Part shown: positions 1 through 8,323 of the stretch, piece by piece
How the letters are laid out: each line of letters opens with the position of its first letter
Numbering within the stretch: position 1 is the first letter of the stretch
NCBI RefSeq assembly: GCF_042682745.1
Contig: NZ_JBHUIO010000009.1
Coordinates: 1 to 64,000, forward strand
Length of the DNA: 64,000 nt
Direction of reading: 5' to 3'
Source: Tumebacillus_A lipolyticus
GTDB lineage: Bacteria > Bacillota > Bacilli > Tumebacillales > Tumebacillaceae
The notes under the pieces: generated by a model
Database searches by the model: none
What the model saw: only the letters and a program-made list of their open reading frames with translations
Told to the model about the DNA's origin: nothing
Made by a program: the position numbers and the translations under genes

Positions 1-761
1 CAGCTCACTTCGAGGAAAAAACCCTTATATATCAAGCCTTTTTCTCAATAGTTTACCTTTTCTTCCGCAATGACATCCCGAAAACGTATGACTTGGCTCA
101 TTTGAAACAACCGCAGGAAGCCATTAAAGACCTGAAGCTGTTCCGCCTGTCATGGGTCATCTTAGGCGTGCTGTTAGCAGGCTACCTCTTCAGTGAAGCT
201 TTCGGCATCCCAGTCTCAATCGTTGCAGGTGTTGCGGCTCTGATCTTCTTGCTCGCAGCTCGCCAAAGCCAAGCCATCGAGACGATGCGCATTGTAAAAG
301 ATGCTCCCTGGACGGTCGTGATCTTCTCGATTGGCATGTACGTTGTGGTTTACGGACTCCGCAACGTGGGTCTAACAGATCTTCTGGCAGTGGTTGTTCA
401 AGCTGCTGCTGACCGCGGATTGTTCGCCGCCACGATCGGAATGGGATTCTTGTCCGCAGCTTTGTCTTCCATCATGAACAATATGCCGACCGTGATGATC
501 AATGCTTTAGCGATCGATGGGATCACCACGACTGGCATCATCAAAGAAACTTTGATTTATGCGAATGTCATCGGGTCCGACTTAGGGCCGAAGATCACCC
601 CGATCGGCTCACTCGCAACCTTGTTGTGGCTGCACGTCTTGTCCCGCAAAGGTGTTGTGATCACCTGGGGGCAATATTTCCGAACTGGTATTGTGTTGAC
701 CATTCCGACGCTCTTCATCACGCTCATCGGTTTATACTTCTGGTTGACTCTCATTCAGTAA
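1..761 (+). CDS. arsB: Arsenite efflux permease ArsB, 3' part (cut by window edge)
   Basis: The frame is open from the left edge of the window (first full codon at base 3), so this is the C-terminal part, about 252 residues, of a longer membrane protein; a TTG at 93 is internal. Several hydrophobic helices are visible. The stretches SSIMNNMPTVMIN and IGSDLGPKITPIGSLATLLW are characteristic of the ArsB branch of the ion-transporter superfamily, which exports arsenite (alone or with the ArsA ATPase) across the cytoplasmic membrane. Only 14 bases separate it from arsC, so the two form one operon that turns arsenate into arsenite and pumps it out. The true start and regulator (usually ArsR) lie outside the window. 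Family assignment is firm. Confidence 0.9.
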   Translation, partial: AHFEEKTLIYQAFFSIVYLFFRNDIPKTYDLAHLKQPQEAIKDLKLFRLSWVILGVLLAGYLFSEAFGIPVSIVAGVAALIFLLAARQSQAIETMRIVKDAPWTVVIFSIGMYVVVYGLRNVGLTDLLAVVVQAAADRGLFAATIGMGFLSAALSSIMNNMPTVMINALAIDGITTTGIIKETLIYANVIGSDLGPKITPIGSLATLLWLHVLSRKGVVITWGQYFRTGIVLTIPTLFITLIGLYFWLTLIQ

Positions 762-775
762 AGGTAGGGGATCAT

Positions 776-1201
776 ATGTCAACTTCTAAGAAAACCATCT
801 ATTTTCTTTGTACGGGGAACTCTTGCCGCAGCCAGATTGCAGAAGGTTTTGGAAAGAAATATCTGGGTGACAGATACGAGGTTCGCAGCGCAGGCATCGA
901 GGCACATGGTCTGAACCCGAATGCTGTCAAAACGATGGCAGAGAAAGGGATCGATATCTCGAACCAGACTTCGGACACCATCGATCCAGAAGTAGTCAAA
1001 CGATCAGCTTTCCTGATCACTCTTTGCGGCGATGCCAGTGATAAGTGCCCGATCACGCCTCCGAATGTGACCCGGTTCCATTGGGGCTTTGACGATCCAG
1101 CCAAGGCAACAGGAACGGAAGCAGAAAAATGGGCCGTCTTCCAACGCGTACGTGACGAGATTGAGGAACGCATCATCCGATTTGCTAAACATGGTGAATA
1201 A
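776..1201 (+). CDS. arsC: Arsenate reductase, thioredoxin-coupled ArsC
   Basis: A 141-residue low-molecular-weight phosphatase-type arsenate reductase. The P-loop CTGNSCR (Cys12 to Arg18, CX5R) holds arsenate, and Cys84 and Cys91 (in LCGDASDKC) complete the three-cysteine relay that passes the disulfide to thioredoxin. The length is the usual one for the Staphylococcus/Bacillus type of ArsC. The chosen ATG at 776 is preceded by AGGTAGGGG; an upstream in-frame extension to 626 lies inside arsB and is rejected. It follows arsB by 14 bases and is closed by a terminator, so it is the last gene of this ars operon. Confidence 0.95.
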   Translation: MSTSKKTIYFLCTGNSCRSQIAEGFGKKYLGDRYEVRSAGIEAHGLNPNAVKTMAEKGIDISNQTSDTIDPEVVKRSAFLITLCGDASDKCPITPPNVTRFHWGFDDPAKATGTEAEKWAVFQRVRDEIEERIIRFAKHGE

Positions 1202-1207
1202 CGATAG

Positions 1208-1237
1208 GAAAAGGCCCTCGCCATGAGGACCTTTTTT
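1208..1237. terminator. Intrinsic terminator after arsC
   Basis: An AAAAGGnCCTC arm pairs with GAGGACCTTTT, followed by a T run. It lies between the convergent arsC and acetyltransferase genes and has T-rich ends on both strands, so it probably serves both. Confidence 0.85.
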
Positions 1238-1241
1238 GATC

Positions 1242-1742
1242 TTATGAATCAGTGTTGAGCAATTTCTCCATCGCCACGACATCTACAAACTTGCCTTCGA
1301 GTACTCCTTGGTTATGAAATACTCCCACCTCACGAAAGCCAGCCTTGCGATAAAGACCTTGGCCAAGACCATTGAAAGGGAAGGTGAAAAGAACGAGTTT
1401 ATGAAATTCGTTTTCTTGAGCTGTCTGCTCAAGTTCCTGTAACAGCTTTTGTCCGATTCCACGACCACGATGTTCCCGATCGATATATACAGAGAGATCA
1501 CCAACTCCTCTGTATGCGGTACGGCTATTGTATGGGTTTACTGACGCCCACCCAACAACTATACCTTTCACCTCGGCAACTAGAACAAAGTAACGTCCTT
1601 GCCTAGTTTCAAACCAGGATTCCATGTACGCTAAATCCTTCGGTTGGATTTCCAGAGTCGCGATACGATCTTCGATTCCTTGGTTATAGATTACAAGGAT
1701 TGATTTCAAGTCGGTTACTCGGGCTTTGCGAATGAGTATCAA
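1242..1742 (-). CDS. GNAT acetyltransferase, ArsN1/phosphinothricin-acetyltransferase-like
   Basis: A single GNAT domain of about 166 residues. The acetyl-CoA binding segment HRGRGIGQKLL (motif A, R/QxxGxG/A) is intact, and the N-terminal segment IYNQGIEDRIATLE is typical of the ArsN1/PAT group, which acetylates the amino group of arsinothricin or phosphinothricin. The start is taken as TTG at 1742 because GAGGTGG sits five bases upstream; an ATG at 1760 has no good ribosome binding site. The gene converges on arsB-arsC. In many genomes ArsN1 genes sit in ars loci and protect against the organoarsenical antibiotic arsinothricin, which fits here. The substrate is inferred; another amino-acid-like substrate is possible. 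Confidence 0.75.
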   Translation of the reverse strand: MILIRKARVTDLKSILVIYNQGIEDRIATLEIQPKDLAYMESWFETRQGRYFVLVAEVKGIVVGWASVNPYNSRTAYRGVGDLSVYIDREHRGRGIGQKLLQELEQTAQENEFHKLVLFTFPFNGLGQGLYRKAGFREVGVFHNQGVLEGKFVDVVAMEKLLNTDS

Positions 1743-1859
1743 AGTGGCCACCTCAATCATGGAAGTATAAATTTTCAACTTAATTTTATACAGAGCTATC
1801 AAATTTGCTCAATGCTTTCGCTTCTTACAAGCTGTTATTTCACCAAACAGTTCGCCCCG

Positions 1860-2183
1860 TTATTCGCAAGCAATGATGTTCAGCACTTTGCTCATCTCGA
1901 TCCGATCCACTCCTTCTGCTGTCTGCAGAAAGAGCCCACCGTTTCTCGTCGAAGGCACGCCGATCAGCACTCGGTCTTCCAGCGGGTGAAACAGGGAGAC
2001 AGCGACTGGCAGCTGATATTCTAAAGCTTCTTGCAGCACATACTCCATCTCGCTCCAAGCGTCTTCAGACACGACCGGCATCTTTCTTCTCCTCGCCGCC
2101 ACCGCCTCGCGCTTCATCACCTCCCGATGCTCGGGCAGCACCAACCGCATCGCTTCAAAAATGTTGCCATCCACAATTCGCAT
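1860..2183 (-). CDS. YolD-like protein, downstream partner of the Y-family polymerase
   Basis: About 107 residues with the YolD-type pattern: a basic N-terminal part with LPEHREVMKREA and a C-terminal beta-rich half. Members usually sit beside uvrX-type Y-family polymerases in Bacilli, and here it begins 13 bases after the polymerase stop. ATG 2183 is preceded by AAAGGGGGA; an in-frame extension to 2234 overlaps the polymerase and is less likely. Its molecular role is not established; the association suggests an accessory to translesion synthesis or its control. It is third in a LexA-controlled operon. Confidence 0.8.
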   Translation of the reverse strand: MRIVDGNIFEAMRLVLPEHREVMKREAVAARRRKMPVVSEDAWSEMEYVLQEALEYQLPVAVSLFHPLEDRVLIGVPSTRNGGLFLQTAEGVDRIEMSKVLNIIACE

Positions 2184-2196
2184 CCGAAATCCCCCT

Positions 2197-3450
2197 TTAC
2201 ATGTAGTGACCGCCGATTTTCTTGCTCCGCTCAAGCAGTTGCCCCGCCTGTTTCAAGCTGGCCGCGCGCATGATGCTCGTTTCGCCAAACTTCGTCTTGA
2301 TCTCATCTACCGTGCGGGTCAACTCCCTCTGCTTCGTCAGATCTTCAAACAGATCTAACTGCAGCGTGTTCGAGTGGCGCAGCAGTTCGAGCGAGACGGT
2401 GACCGCCCGCACCCCGCTCTTATCCCACCAGCGGTCGAAAAGCCACATCAGGTGGGGATATAAATCTTTCGGTTGATCGGTGAGCGCGGTCAGCGTCTTC
2501 GCTTTGGAGAAGCCGCCTTTCAGCTTTTCATAGGTGAGGCAGAGCCCGATCCGCCGCCCTTTCTGCCCTTGATCTCTCGTGCGACGACACACTTCATCCA
2601 AAAGCTCGCGGATCACGACTGCCACCTCGTCGCGCTTGTAAAAATCTCGCGGCAGTGTCGTCCGGTGCGAGATCCCCTTGTGCGGCGCGTCGTACGAATC
2701 AGGGTTGATCAGCGAGTGATCCTGTCCGTGGCTCCAGCGATGAATCACGATCCCCCACACGCCAAACTTGTGCTGCAAATCATAGAGCGGAATCTGCGCG
2801 ACATCCCCGATCGTCCTCGCCCCAAAGAAATCATGGAGCACCTGCGCCCGCTTCTTCAGCCCCCACATCTCGAAAACGGAGAGCGGGTGCAGTTTTGTCT
2901 CGATGTCCTCTTCTGTCCACCAGACAACGCCAGAAGGGTCTTTTTTGGCCAGCTTGTTCGTCATTTTGGCCAGCCACTTGTTCGGGGCAAGGCCGATGCG
3001 ACACCTGATCCGAAACAGATCCCAGATCGTCCCTTTCAGCTCTTGTGCCGCAGCCACTGGGTCGGTGAACAGTTGGGAAGGATAAGGAAAAGCAAAAAAC
3101 GCCTCATCGACCGAAAACTGTTCATAGAGCGGAAACATGTCTTGCACCACCTGTTGGATGCGGGCGCTCGTTTCCAAATACAGTTGCATCCGCGGTTTGA
3201 CCACGACCAAGCGGTTGGCGATCCCGAGCGCCTCGCCAAGGCGCATCGCATTTTCGACCCCTTGCGCTTTTGCTGTCGGCGTCGCCGCCAGAATGATCCC
3301 CGACCTCCGCTCCGGGTCTCCTGCCACGACGAGCGGTGGATCGCTCAAGCTGTCTTGCTCCCTCCGGTGGCACGCATATTCGGGACGCGCGGCCACTTCA
3401 CAAGAAGCGTAAAAACTTTGCATGTCGATCAGGCCATAGATCAGCTTCAT
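2197..3450 (-). CDS. uvrX: Y-family translesion DNA polymerase (UvrX/YqjW type)
   Basis: A 417-residue error-prone polymerase. The first catalytic segment GLIDMQSFYASCE (metal-binding Asp9) and the second SVDEAFF (catalytic Asp and Glu) are both present, followed by helix-hairpin-helix and little-finger regions. The C-terminus SIMRAASLKQAG...KKIGGHYM is characteristic of the UvrX/YqjW branch of Bacilli rather than DinB. The start codon overlaps the stop of the preceding small gene (ATGA), implying translational coupling. A LexA box upstream of that gene puts the operon under SOS control. Expected role: bypass of DNA lesions and SOS mutagenesis. Catalytic residues look intact. Confidence 0.92.
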   Translation of the reverse strand: MKLIYGLIDMQSFYASCEVAARPEYACHRREQDSLSDPPLVVAGDPERRSGIILAATPTAKAQGVENAMRLGEALGIANRLVVVKPRMQLYLETSARIQQVVQDMFPLYEQFSVDEAFFAFPYPSQLFTDPVAAAQELKGTIWDLFRIRCRIGLAPNKWLAKMTNKLAKKDPSGVVWWTEEDIETKLHPLSVFEMWGLKKRAQVLHDFFGARTIGDVAQIPLYDLQHKFGVWGIVIHRWSHGQDHSLINPDSYDAPHKGISHRTTLPRDFYKRDEVAVVIRELLDEVCRRTRDQGQKGRRIGLCLTYEKLKGGFSKAKTLTALTDQPKDLYPHLMWLFDRWWDKSGVRAVTVSLELLRHSNTLQLDLFEDLTKQRELTRTVDEIKTKFGETSIMRAASLKQAGQLLERSKKIGGHYM

Positions 3451-3707
3451 TGCCGCTCAGCTCCCAGATGGTAGCACCCCAGAATGCCCTGTTGCTCCGC
3501 ATCGAGCATCGGTCGCATGAAGTACACTTTGCGCCGATACTCGTTCTCTGTAAACAGGACAAAAATATCGTGATCTCGCTCTTCTCGTTCCAACAGAAGC
3601 AAGTTCCTTTCGCGAAGTTCACTTCTCAAGTTTTTCGTTTCGTCCCGTAGCTGCTCTTCTAACTTCTCGAGGAGAATCACCTTGTGAATCAGAGTGATCG
3701 AGCACAT
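3447..3707 (-). CDS. Small protein of unknown function, first gene of the SOS polymerase operon
   Basis: An 86-residue protein with a charged, probably coiled-coil N-terminal half (residues about 10-45, rich in Leu, Glu and Arg) and a C-terminal part including RRKVYFMRPMLDAEQQG. I do not recognise a family. Support for a real gene: its stop overlaps the polymerase start by four bases, GGAG lies upstream of ATG 3707, and a promoter with LexA box sits immediately before it. It may be a regulator or partner of the polymerase; this is a guess from context. A later in-frame GTG start is possible. Confidence 0.65.
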   Translation of the reverse strand: MCSITLIHKVILLEKLEEQLRDETKNLRSELRERNLLLLEREERDHDIFVLFTENEYRRKVYFMRPMLDAEQQGILGCYHLGAERQ

Positions 3708-3722
3708 CTTTCTCCACCACCT

Positions 3723-3736
3723 CGAACATATGTTCT
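3723..3736 (-). promoter_or_regulatory. LexA (DinR) SOS box
   Basis: CGAACATATGTTCT matches the Bacillus LexA consensus CGAAC-N4-GTTCG except for the last base. It lies about 12 bases downstream of the -10 element and 16 bases before the first gene of the polymerase operon, a position that would block transcription until SOS induction. Confidence 0.88.
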
Positions 3737-3747
3737 GTATTCTTTAA

Positions 3748-3777
3748 AGTATACTCGAACACTCAAGCGTTATGCAA
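3748..3777 (-). promoter_or_regulatory. Sigma-A-like promoter of the SOS polymerase operon
   Basis: On the minus strand a -35 TTGCAT (3772-3777) and a -10 TATACT (3748-3753) are separated by 18 bases. The LexA box begins 11 bases beyond the -10 element. Confidence 0.7.
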
Positions 3778-3780
3778 AGC

Positions 3781-3811
3781 AAAAATGTACCATATCGACA
3801 GATATGGTACA
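3781..3811 (-). terminator. Perfect inverted repeat, probable terminator of the membrane protein gene
   Basis: An 11-bp perfect inverted repeat (TGTACCATATC, 4-base loop, GATATGGTACA). On the minus strand it is followed by five T residues, so it can terminate the gene at 3847-4383. The stem is AT-rich, and a protein-binding operator near the SOS promoter is an alternative. Confidence 0.55.
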
Positions 3812-3846
3812 GTGGAATTTATATATGATCAGTTCCATATTTAACA

Positions 3847-4383
3847 TCACTTTAAGCGACCTTTGACCCGAAGCTGTTGGAAATCCACGCCCTGCACATT
3901 TTCATGACGCTGATCATCATGGAAGAGAAACACGCCGAGCAGATAGCAACCGGCCATCGCCAGCAGCGCCACACCGTCCACCCATTGGCCATAGAAGCCG
4001 ACCAAGTTCATCGGATGTGAGAACATCGACAGCCAACCGGAAAAAAAGAGGAGCAGATGGGTGTCCCAGGCGGCGCCGTTCCCCCATTTGTACAAGAGGA
4101 ACAGAGCGGCCGGGCCGTGGACGAAGCTCATGTACAGGAGCGCATCCGCAAGCGGTCGATCGTGGGAAAAAAAGCGCGCTTGATAGTAGCCGACCATCCC
4201 CATCGAAAGCGCCAAGGCGGTGCCGAGCACGATCGTGGACACGTCGAGCACGACCATCGCCAAAGCGGAGGTGCCGAGGAACGTCCAGATCAGAAAGGGC
4301 ACCAGCAAGATCTTTATTAAGATAAACAGGATGATCACAACCTGAGCGGTCACCGTGTGATAAAACAGTTTCAGATTTCTCAC
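3847..4383 (-). CDS. Integral membrane protein of unknown function
   Basis: 178 residues with about four or five hydrophobic helices (roughly residues 10-35, 45-65, 80-100, 110-130, 137-155) and a charged C-terminal tail. No catalytic motif or family is recognised. The start is GTG with AAGGGGG eight bases upstream. It stands alone between the aroA terminator region and the SOS operon, with an inverted-repeat terminator after it. Histidines and aromatic residues are scattered through the helices, but no heme or metal motif is clear. Confidence 0.7.
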   Translation of the reverse strand: MRNLKLFYHTVTAQVVIILFILIKILLVPFLIWTFLGTSALAMVVLDVSTIVLGTALALSMGMVGYYQARFFSHDRPLADALLYMSFVHGPAALFLLYKWGNGAAWDTHLLLFFSGWLSMFSHPMNLVGFYGQWVDGVALLAMAGCYLLGVFLFHDDQRHENVQGVDFQQLRVKGRLK

Positions 4384-4496
4384 GCGAAAGCCCCCTTGCG
4401 TGGCACTTGTTCACCTTCATTCTATTCGGCGCTTGGCCACAAAAGACGTACAATCTTTGCGCGCTGCTGCTGATCATCGAGAAATCGCTTTCAAAC

Positions 4497-4527
4497 AAAA
4501 AAAGACCTGCTCCCGAACTGGAGCAGG
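4497..4527 (-). terminator. Intrinsic terminator downstream of aroA
   Basis: CCTGCTCC and GGAGCAGG (8 bp, 6-base loop) are followed on the minus strand by a run of T residues. It lies about 85 bases past the aroA stop. Confidence 0.88.
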
Positions 4528-4610
4528 CAAACTATGATAGGAGTGGAGAGAAACCAGAACTAAAGCTTCTTGGCAACATCATACTCGACCCCATAGAGGT
4601 TGTCAAGCAA

Positions 4611-5897
4611 TTATCTGATATTTTGCACTAGTTCGGCAAAACCAGGAAACGACACGTCGACCGACTCCCAGTCGCAAATGGTCACCGGGCTGTCTGCCGC
4701 GAGTGCCGCGACCGCCATCGCCATCGCGATGCGGTGGTCATGGTGCGTCTGCACCACCGCGCCGCCTCGCAGCTTGGTGCGACCGACGATGCGAAGGCCA
4801 TCCTCCAGCTCTTCCACCTGCGCGCCAAACTTGCGCAGTTCGGCGGCGGTGGTGGCGATACGGTTGGACTCTTTGACCTTCAGTTCCTTCGCATCGCGAA
4901 TCTCCGTCACGCCTTCCGCCTGCGTGGCGGCCACGGCGAGCACTGGAATCTCATCGATCAGGCGAGGGATCAGCGTGCCGCACACGGTGATCCCTCGCAA
5001 TGCTCCCGCTTGCACGCGGAGATCGGCGATCGGTTCGCCGCCCGAGAGGCGCTCGTTCGACAGCTCGATGTTCGCCCCCATCTCGCGCAACACCTCCAAG
5101 ATGCCGGCGCGCGTCGGGTTGATGCCCACACCGCGCAGCGTCAGATCGGAGCCTGGCAAGATCGCAGCGGCGACCAGCAGAAAAGCGGCCGACGAGAGAT
5201 CGCCTGGCACTTCGATCTCGGTCGCAACGAGCGATGAGCCGCCGCGGACGGCGGTGTAGCCATCCTCTTCGACAACCGGAACGCCAAAAGCTCGCAACAT
5301 CCGCTCCGTGTGGTCACGAGACTGCTCCGGCTCTTTGACGCCTGTCGTGCCGTCCGCAAACAGGCCAGCCAAAAGGATCGCCGACTTGACTTGCGCGCTG
5401 CCGACCGGTGAAACGTATTTCATGCCTTGCAGCCCGCCACCGCGCACCGACAGCGGAGCGAGCTTGCCGCCCGCTCTGCCATCGATCTTTGCGCCCATCT
5501 CCTGAAGCGGGTTGGTGACACGCCCCATCGGGCGACGTCTGATCGATTCATCTCCCGTCAGCGTGCTGTGAAAAGGCTGACCTGCCAAAATGCCGAGGAT
5601 CAGGCGTGCGGTCGTGCCCGAATTGCCGACATCGAGCACATCGTCAGGCTCGCGCAACCCGTGCAATCCAACTCCGTTCACCCGCAGCTCTGTCGCCGAT
5701 ACCTGCTCCACCTGTACGCCCATCTTGCGAAAACAATCGATCGTGCTCAAACAGTCCGCGCCTGGCAAAAAGCCGCGCACAGAAGTCACGCCCTCTGCCA
5801 ACGCCCCAAACATCACCGCCCGGTGCGAGATCGACTTATCCCCCGGAATTGTCACGGCGCCTCGCACTCGCTCCGCCGGTTGAATCACCATATCCAT
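4611..5897 (-). CDS. aroA: 3-phosphoshikimate 1-carboxyvinyltransferase (EPSP synthase)
   Basis: A 428-residue EPSP synthase, which joins shikimate 3-phosphate and phosphoenolpyruvate in the penultimate step to chorismate. The N-terminal GDKSISHRAVMFGALAEG and the LDVGNSGTTARLILGILAG segments mark substrate-binding loops; the latter, with RRRPMGR later, resembles class II enzymes, which tend to tolerate glyphosate. The C-terminal ESNRIA and DHRIAM motifs are intact. ATG 5897 has AGGAGG nine bases upstream. It is monocistronic here, separate from the aroC-aroB-aroH cluster at 18-21 kb that supplies the same pathway. Confidence 0.97.
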   Translation of the reverse strand: MDMVIQPAERVRGAVTIPGDKSISHRAVMFGALAEGVTSVRGFLPGADCLSTIDCFRKMGVQVEQVSATELRVNGVGLHGLREPDDVLDVGNSGTTARLILGILAGQPFHSTLTGDESIRRRPMGRVTNPLQEMGAKIDGRAGGKLAPLSVRGGGLQGMKYVSPVGSAQVKSAILLAGLFADGTTGVKEPEQSRDHTERMLRAFGVPVVEEDGYTAVRGGSSLVATEIEVPGDLSSAAFLLVAAAILPGSDLTLRGVGINPTRAGILEVLREMGANIELSNERLSGGEPIADLRVQAGALRGITVCGTLIPRLIDEIPVLAVAATQAEGVTEIRDAKELKVKESNRIATTAAELRKFGAQVEELEDGLRIVGRTKLRGGAVVQTHHDHRIAMAMAVAALAADSPVTICDWESVDVSFPGFAELVQNIR

Positions 5898-6078
5898 CGT
5901 CTGTTGCCTCCTCTGTCCTTCCTGTCGAAAAACGAAACAACTTTTGAAAGGCGCTCCATCTCAGCTCGATCTTTCAGCTCATCTCTGCTCAAAAGCGGCA
6001 ACGTTTCTTCATCTCTTATCTTACCATTCCTATCGGTTGCTCACCATCGATCGTCGTTCTTTTTTGAATCGTTGATCG

Positions 6079-6267
6079 TCAAAAAGCGAGCCCGTCCTTT
6101 TCCGCCCAAACAGCGGCGACCTGCACGAGCGTGCCGCTCTGTTCCACCTCACACGTGGAGCTGAACACCTGCAGATCTTCCTGCAACGCGCACAGATGCA
6201 GTTCGCTGTACAATGACGCAGCTTGCGAGATGCGATTGCGAGTGTGCACTTGTAACATTTTCGTCAT
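6079..6267 (-). CDS. Small hypothetical protein, divergent to pepF
   Basis: 62 residues from ATG 6267, with GGGAG ten bases upstream. No family recognised. It has three Cys in its middle and no signal peptide or membrane helix. An in-frame extension to 6360 would overlap the start of pepF on the other strand and is disfavoured. The shared region 6268-6339 would carry both promoters. Coding status is uncertain because there is no operon partner or recognisable homologue. Confidence 0.4.
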   Translation of the reverse strand: MTKMLQVHTRNRISQAASLYSELHLCALQEDLQVFSSTCEVEQSGTLVQVAAVWAEKDGLAF

Positions 6268-6339
6268 ACCTACTTTCTCCCGATTCAAGCTGACCTGTTC
6301 CAATTGGTATATGCTTGAAATGAGAGAGGGGCTGATTTC

Positions 6340-8106
6340 ATGCACATAGAATTGTCTCAAAATTGGAACTTAGATGACATCTTCTCCGGCGGCAAGGACT
6401 CAAAAGAGCTTGCCGAAGAACTTGCCAGCCTGCATGACCTGCTGTCCGAGACGGTCGTTGTCTATCAAGATTCGACTCAGCTGAAAGCATTGATTATAAG
6501 CTTGCAGGAGCTGGGCAGTCGATTGACCGAGTGTGACATGTTTGTGTACTGCCTGTCCTATGAGCACCGTGGGGATGCCCAGGTGCAGGCACTGCAAGGC
6601 AAAGTCGCCAAATTGCGTGCCTTGCATCAGGCGCTGATGATCCGATTGGAGCAGCAATTGGCTTTGGTGCCGCAGCGCGAATGGGAAGATCTGTTGCTCG
6701 ATGGGGAGCTCACTTCGATCGGGCTTTATTTGGATGAGCGCCGCGAGCGGGTAAACGTGCGCTTGAGCGGAGAACAGGAACTGCTGGTCAACGAGCTGTC
6801 GGCCGACGGGTATCACGCGTGGGCGGGCTTGTATCGCGCGCTGCAAAATCGACTTCGCGTGCCGTTCGAGCTGGACGGTGAGCAGCAGGAACTGTCGACA
6901 GGCCAGATCTGGGGGATGCTCAGCCATAAAGACCGCGATGTGCGCATGCGCATGTTAAATGCGCTGGAAGAGAAGCTGAAAGGAGAAGAAGAGCTGTTCG
7001 CAGCAGCGCTCAACCACCTGGCCGGTTTCCGCCTCGCGCTGTACGGCAGACGAGGCTGGGACTCGGTGCTGCAGGAGCCGCTCTTTCACAACCGGCTCTC
7101 GCAAGCGACGCTCGATGCGATGTTCAAAGCGGTGGAGCAAAATCGCCATCGCCTGACGCCCTTTTTGCAGCGCAAGGGGGAGTTGCTCGGCTTGGAGGAT
7201 CTGATCATGCCAGACAGCGGCGCCCCGTTTTCTGCCGCAACGTCAGACATTCCGTTCGATCAGGCTGCCGCGTTGATCGTCGAGCAGTTCGGCGCCTTCT
7301 CGCCGCAGATGGCCGATTTTGCGAAAGCCTGTTTTCAAAGCGGGTGGGTAGAAGCGGAAAGCAGACCGGATAAAGGCGCAGGCGGCTTTTGCACCCCGTT
7401 TTTCCGCCGCCGCCAGTCGCGCGTGTACATGAACTATCGCGGGCGAGCGTCAGACATGCTCGTGCTCGCACATGAGCTAGGTCACGGCTACCACAACGAC
7501 GTGCTGAACGGGCTGCCCGCTTTTGCCCAGGACTATCCGATGTCGCTGGCGGAGACGGCGTCCACCTTTGCCGAGCTGATCGTGATGGATGCGGCGATCG
7601 AACGAGCGGAGTCACAGGAGATTCAAGCTGCGATGTTAGCCGACAAGCTCGGACGAGGGATCATGTTGGTGCTCGGCGTGTACGGCGCGTATCGATTTGA
7701 GCGCACTTTTTATGAAGAGCGGAAAAAGGGCATCGTGCAGGCAGCCCGGCTGTCGGAGCTGATGGTCGAGTCGCAGCGCCACGCGCATGACGGGGTGTAC
7801 GACCGCTATCATCCCTACCAATGGATTTTGCAGCCCCACTTCTATATGACAGACAACCCGTTTTACAATTTCCCCTACACGTTTGGCTATCTGTTTTCGA
7901 TGGGGCTTTATGCGCAGGCGAAAAAGACGGGCGCGAGCGATTTTGACCAAAAGTATCGGCAGTTGCTCCGCGATACGGGCAGCATGACGGCCGAACGAGT
8001 CGCACAGACACATCTTGGCGTCGACTTGACACAGACAGAATTTTGGCAAGCGGCGATCGAACTGATGGTAGCAGATGTGGAGCGATTTTTGCGACTTACG
8101 AAGTAG
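6340..8106 (+). CDS. pepF: M3-family oligoendopeptidase (PepF type)
   Basis: A 588-residue zinc metallopeptidase that cleaves short peptides in the cytoplasm. The HELGH motif at residues 378-382 supplies two zinc-ligand histidines and the catalytic Glu379; Glu405 in SLAETAS is the expected third ligand. The C-terminal HFYMTDNPFYNFPYTFG contains the substrate-binding His/Tyr block of the family. The length matches PepF-like enzymes. ATG 6340 is preceded by GAGAGGGG at eight bases. Single gene with a strong terminator after it. Likely role: turnover of oligopeptides, possibly signal peptides or peptides taken up from outside. Confidence 0.94.
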   Translation: MHIELSQNWNLDDIFSGGKDSKELAEELASLHDLLSETVVVYQDSTQLKALIISLQELGSRLTECDMFVYCLSYEHRGDAQVQALQGKVAKLRALHQALMIRLEQQLALVPQREWEDLLLDGELTSIGLYLDERRERVNVRLSGEQELLVNELSADGYHAWAGLYRALQNRLRVPFELDGEQQELSTGQIWGMLSHKDRDVRMRMLNALEEKLKGEEELFAAALNHLAGFRLALYGRRGWDSVLQEPLFHNRLSQATLDAMFKAVEQNRHRLTPFLQRKGELLGLEDLIMPDSGAPFSAATSDIPFDQAAALIVEQFGAFSPQMADFAKACFQSGWVEAESRPDKGAGGFCTPFFRRRQSRVYMNYRGRASDMLVLAHELGHGYHNDVLNGLPAFAQDYPMSLAETASTFAELIVMDAAIERAESQEIQAAMLADKLGRGIMLVLGVYGAYRFERTFYEERKKGIVQAARLSELMVESQRHAHDGVYDRYHPYQWILQPHFYMTDNPFYNFPYTFGYLFSMGLYAQAKKTGASDFDQKYRQLLRDTGSMTAERVAQTHLGVDLTQTEFWQAAIELMVADVERFLRLTK

Positions 8107-8140
8107 TAAAAGGTCAGCCAGCCCTGCTGGTTGACCTTTT
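8107..8140. terminator. Intrinsic terminator after pepF
   Basis: A 15-bp near-perfect stem, AAAAGGTCAGCCAGC with GCTGGTTGACCTTTT around a 3-base loop, begins right at the pepF stop. It can work in both directions. Confidence 0.85.
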
Positions 8141-8323
8141 ACGCGCTTCCCGCTCATCATCGCCCGATCCGCTTCAAGAACGCAAGCGCATTCCCCCCTG
8201 TTGGGCTGGCAAGGATCGAACCGCTCATCTACGCAGTCGGTGATCAGAGTGGCCTCCGCTTGCATGAGTTCATTTCAATACTTGCTTGCCAAGCTGACGA
8301 TTTCGTTCACCTGTCCGGTTCGA

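Noticed and set aside
2473..3474. Long open frame (333 codons) opposite uvrX
   Set aside because: It is the antisense shadow of a clear Y-family polymerase, with Arg/His/Pro-rich low-complexity composition and no ribosome binding site.
8190..8300. A tRNA-like string (GGATCGAACC with a nearby GGGCTGGC) on the minus strand
   Set aside because: The T-stem does not pair, and no anticodon arm or D-arm can be built, so it is not a tRNA gene.
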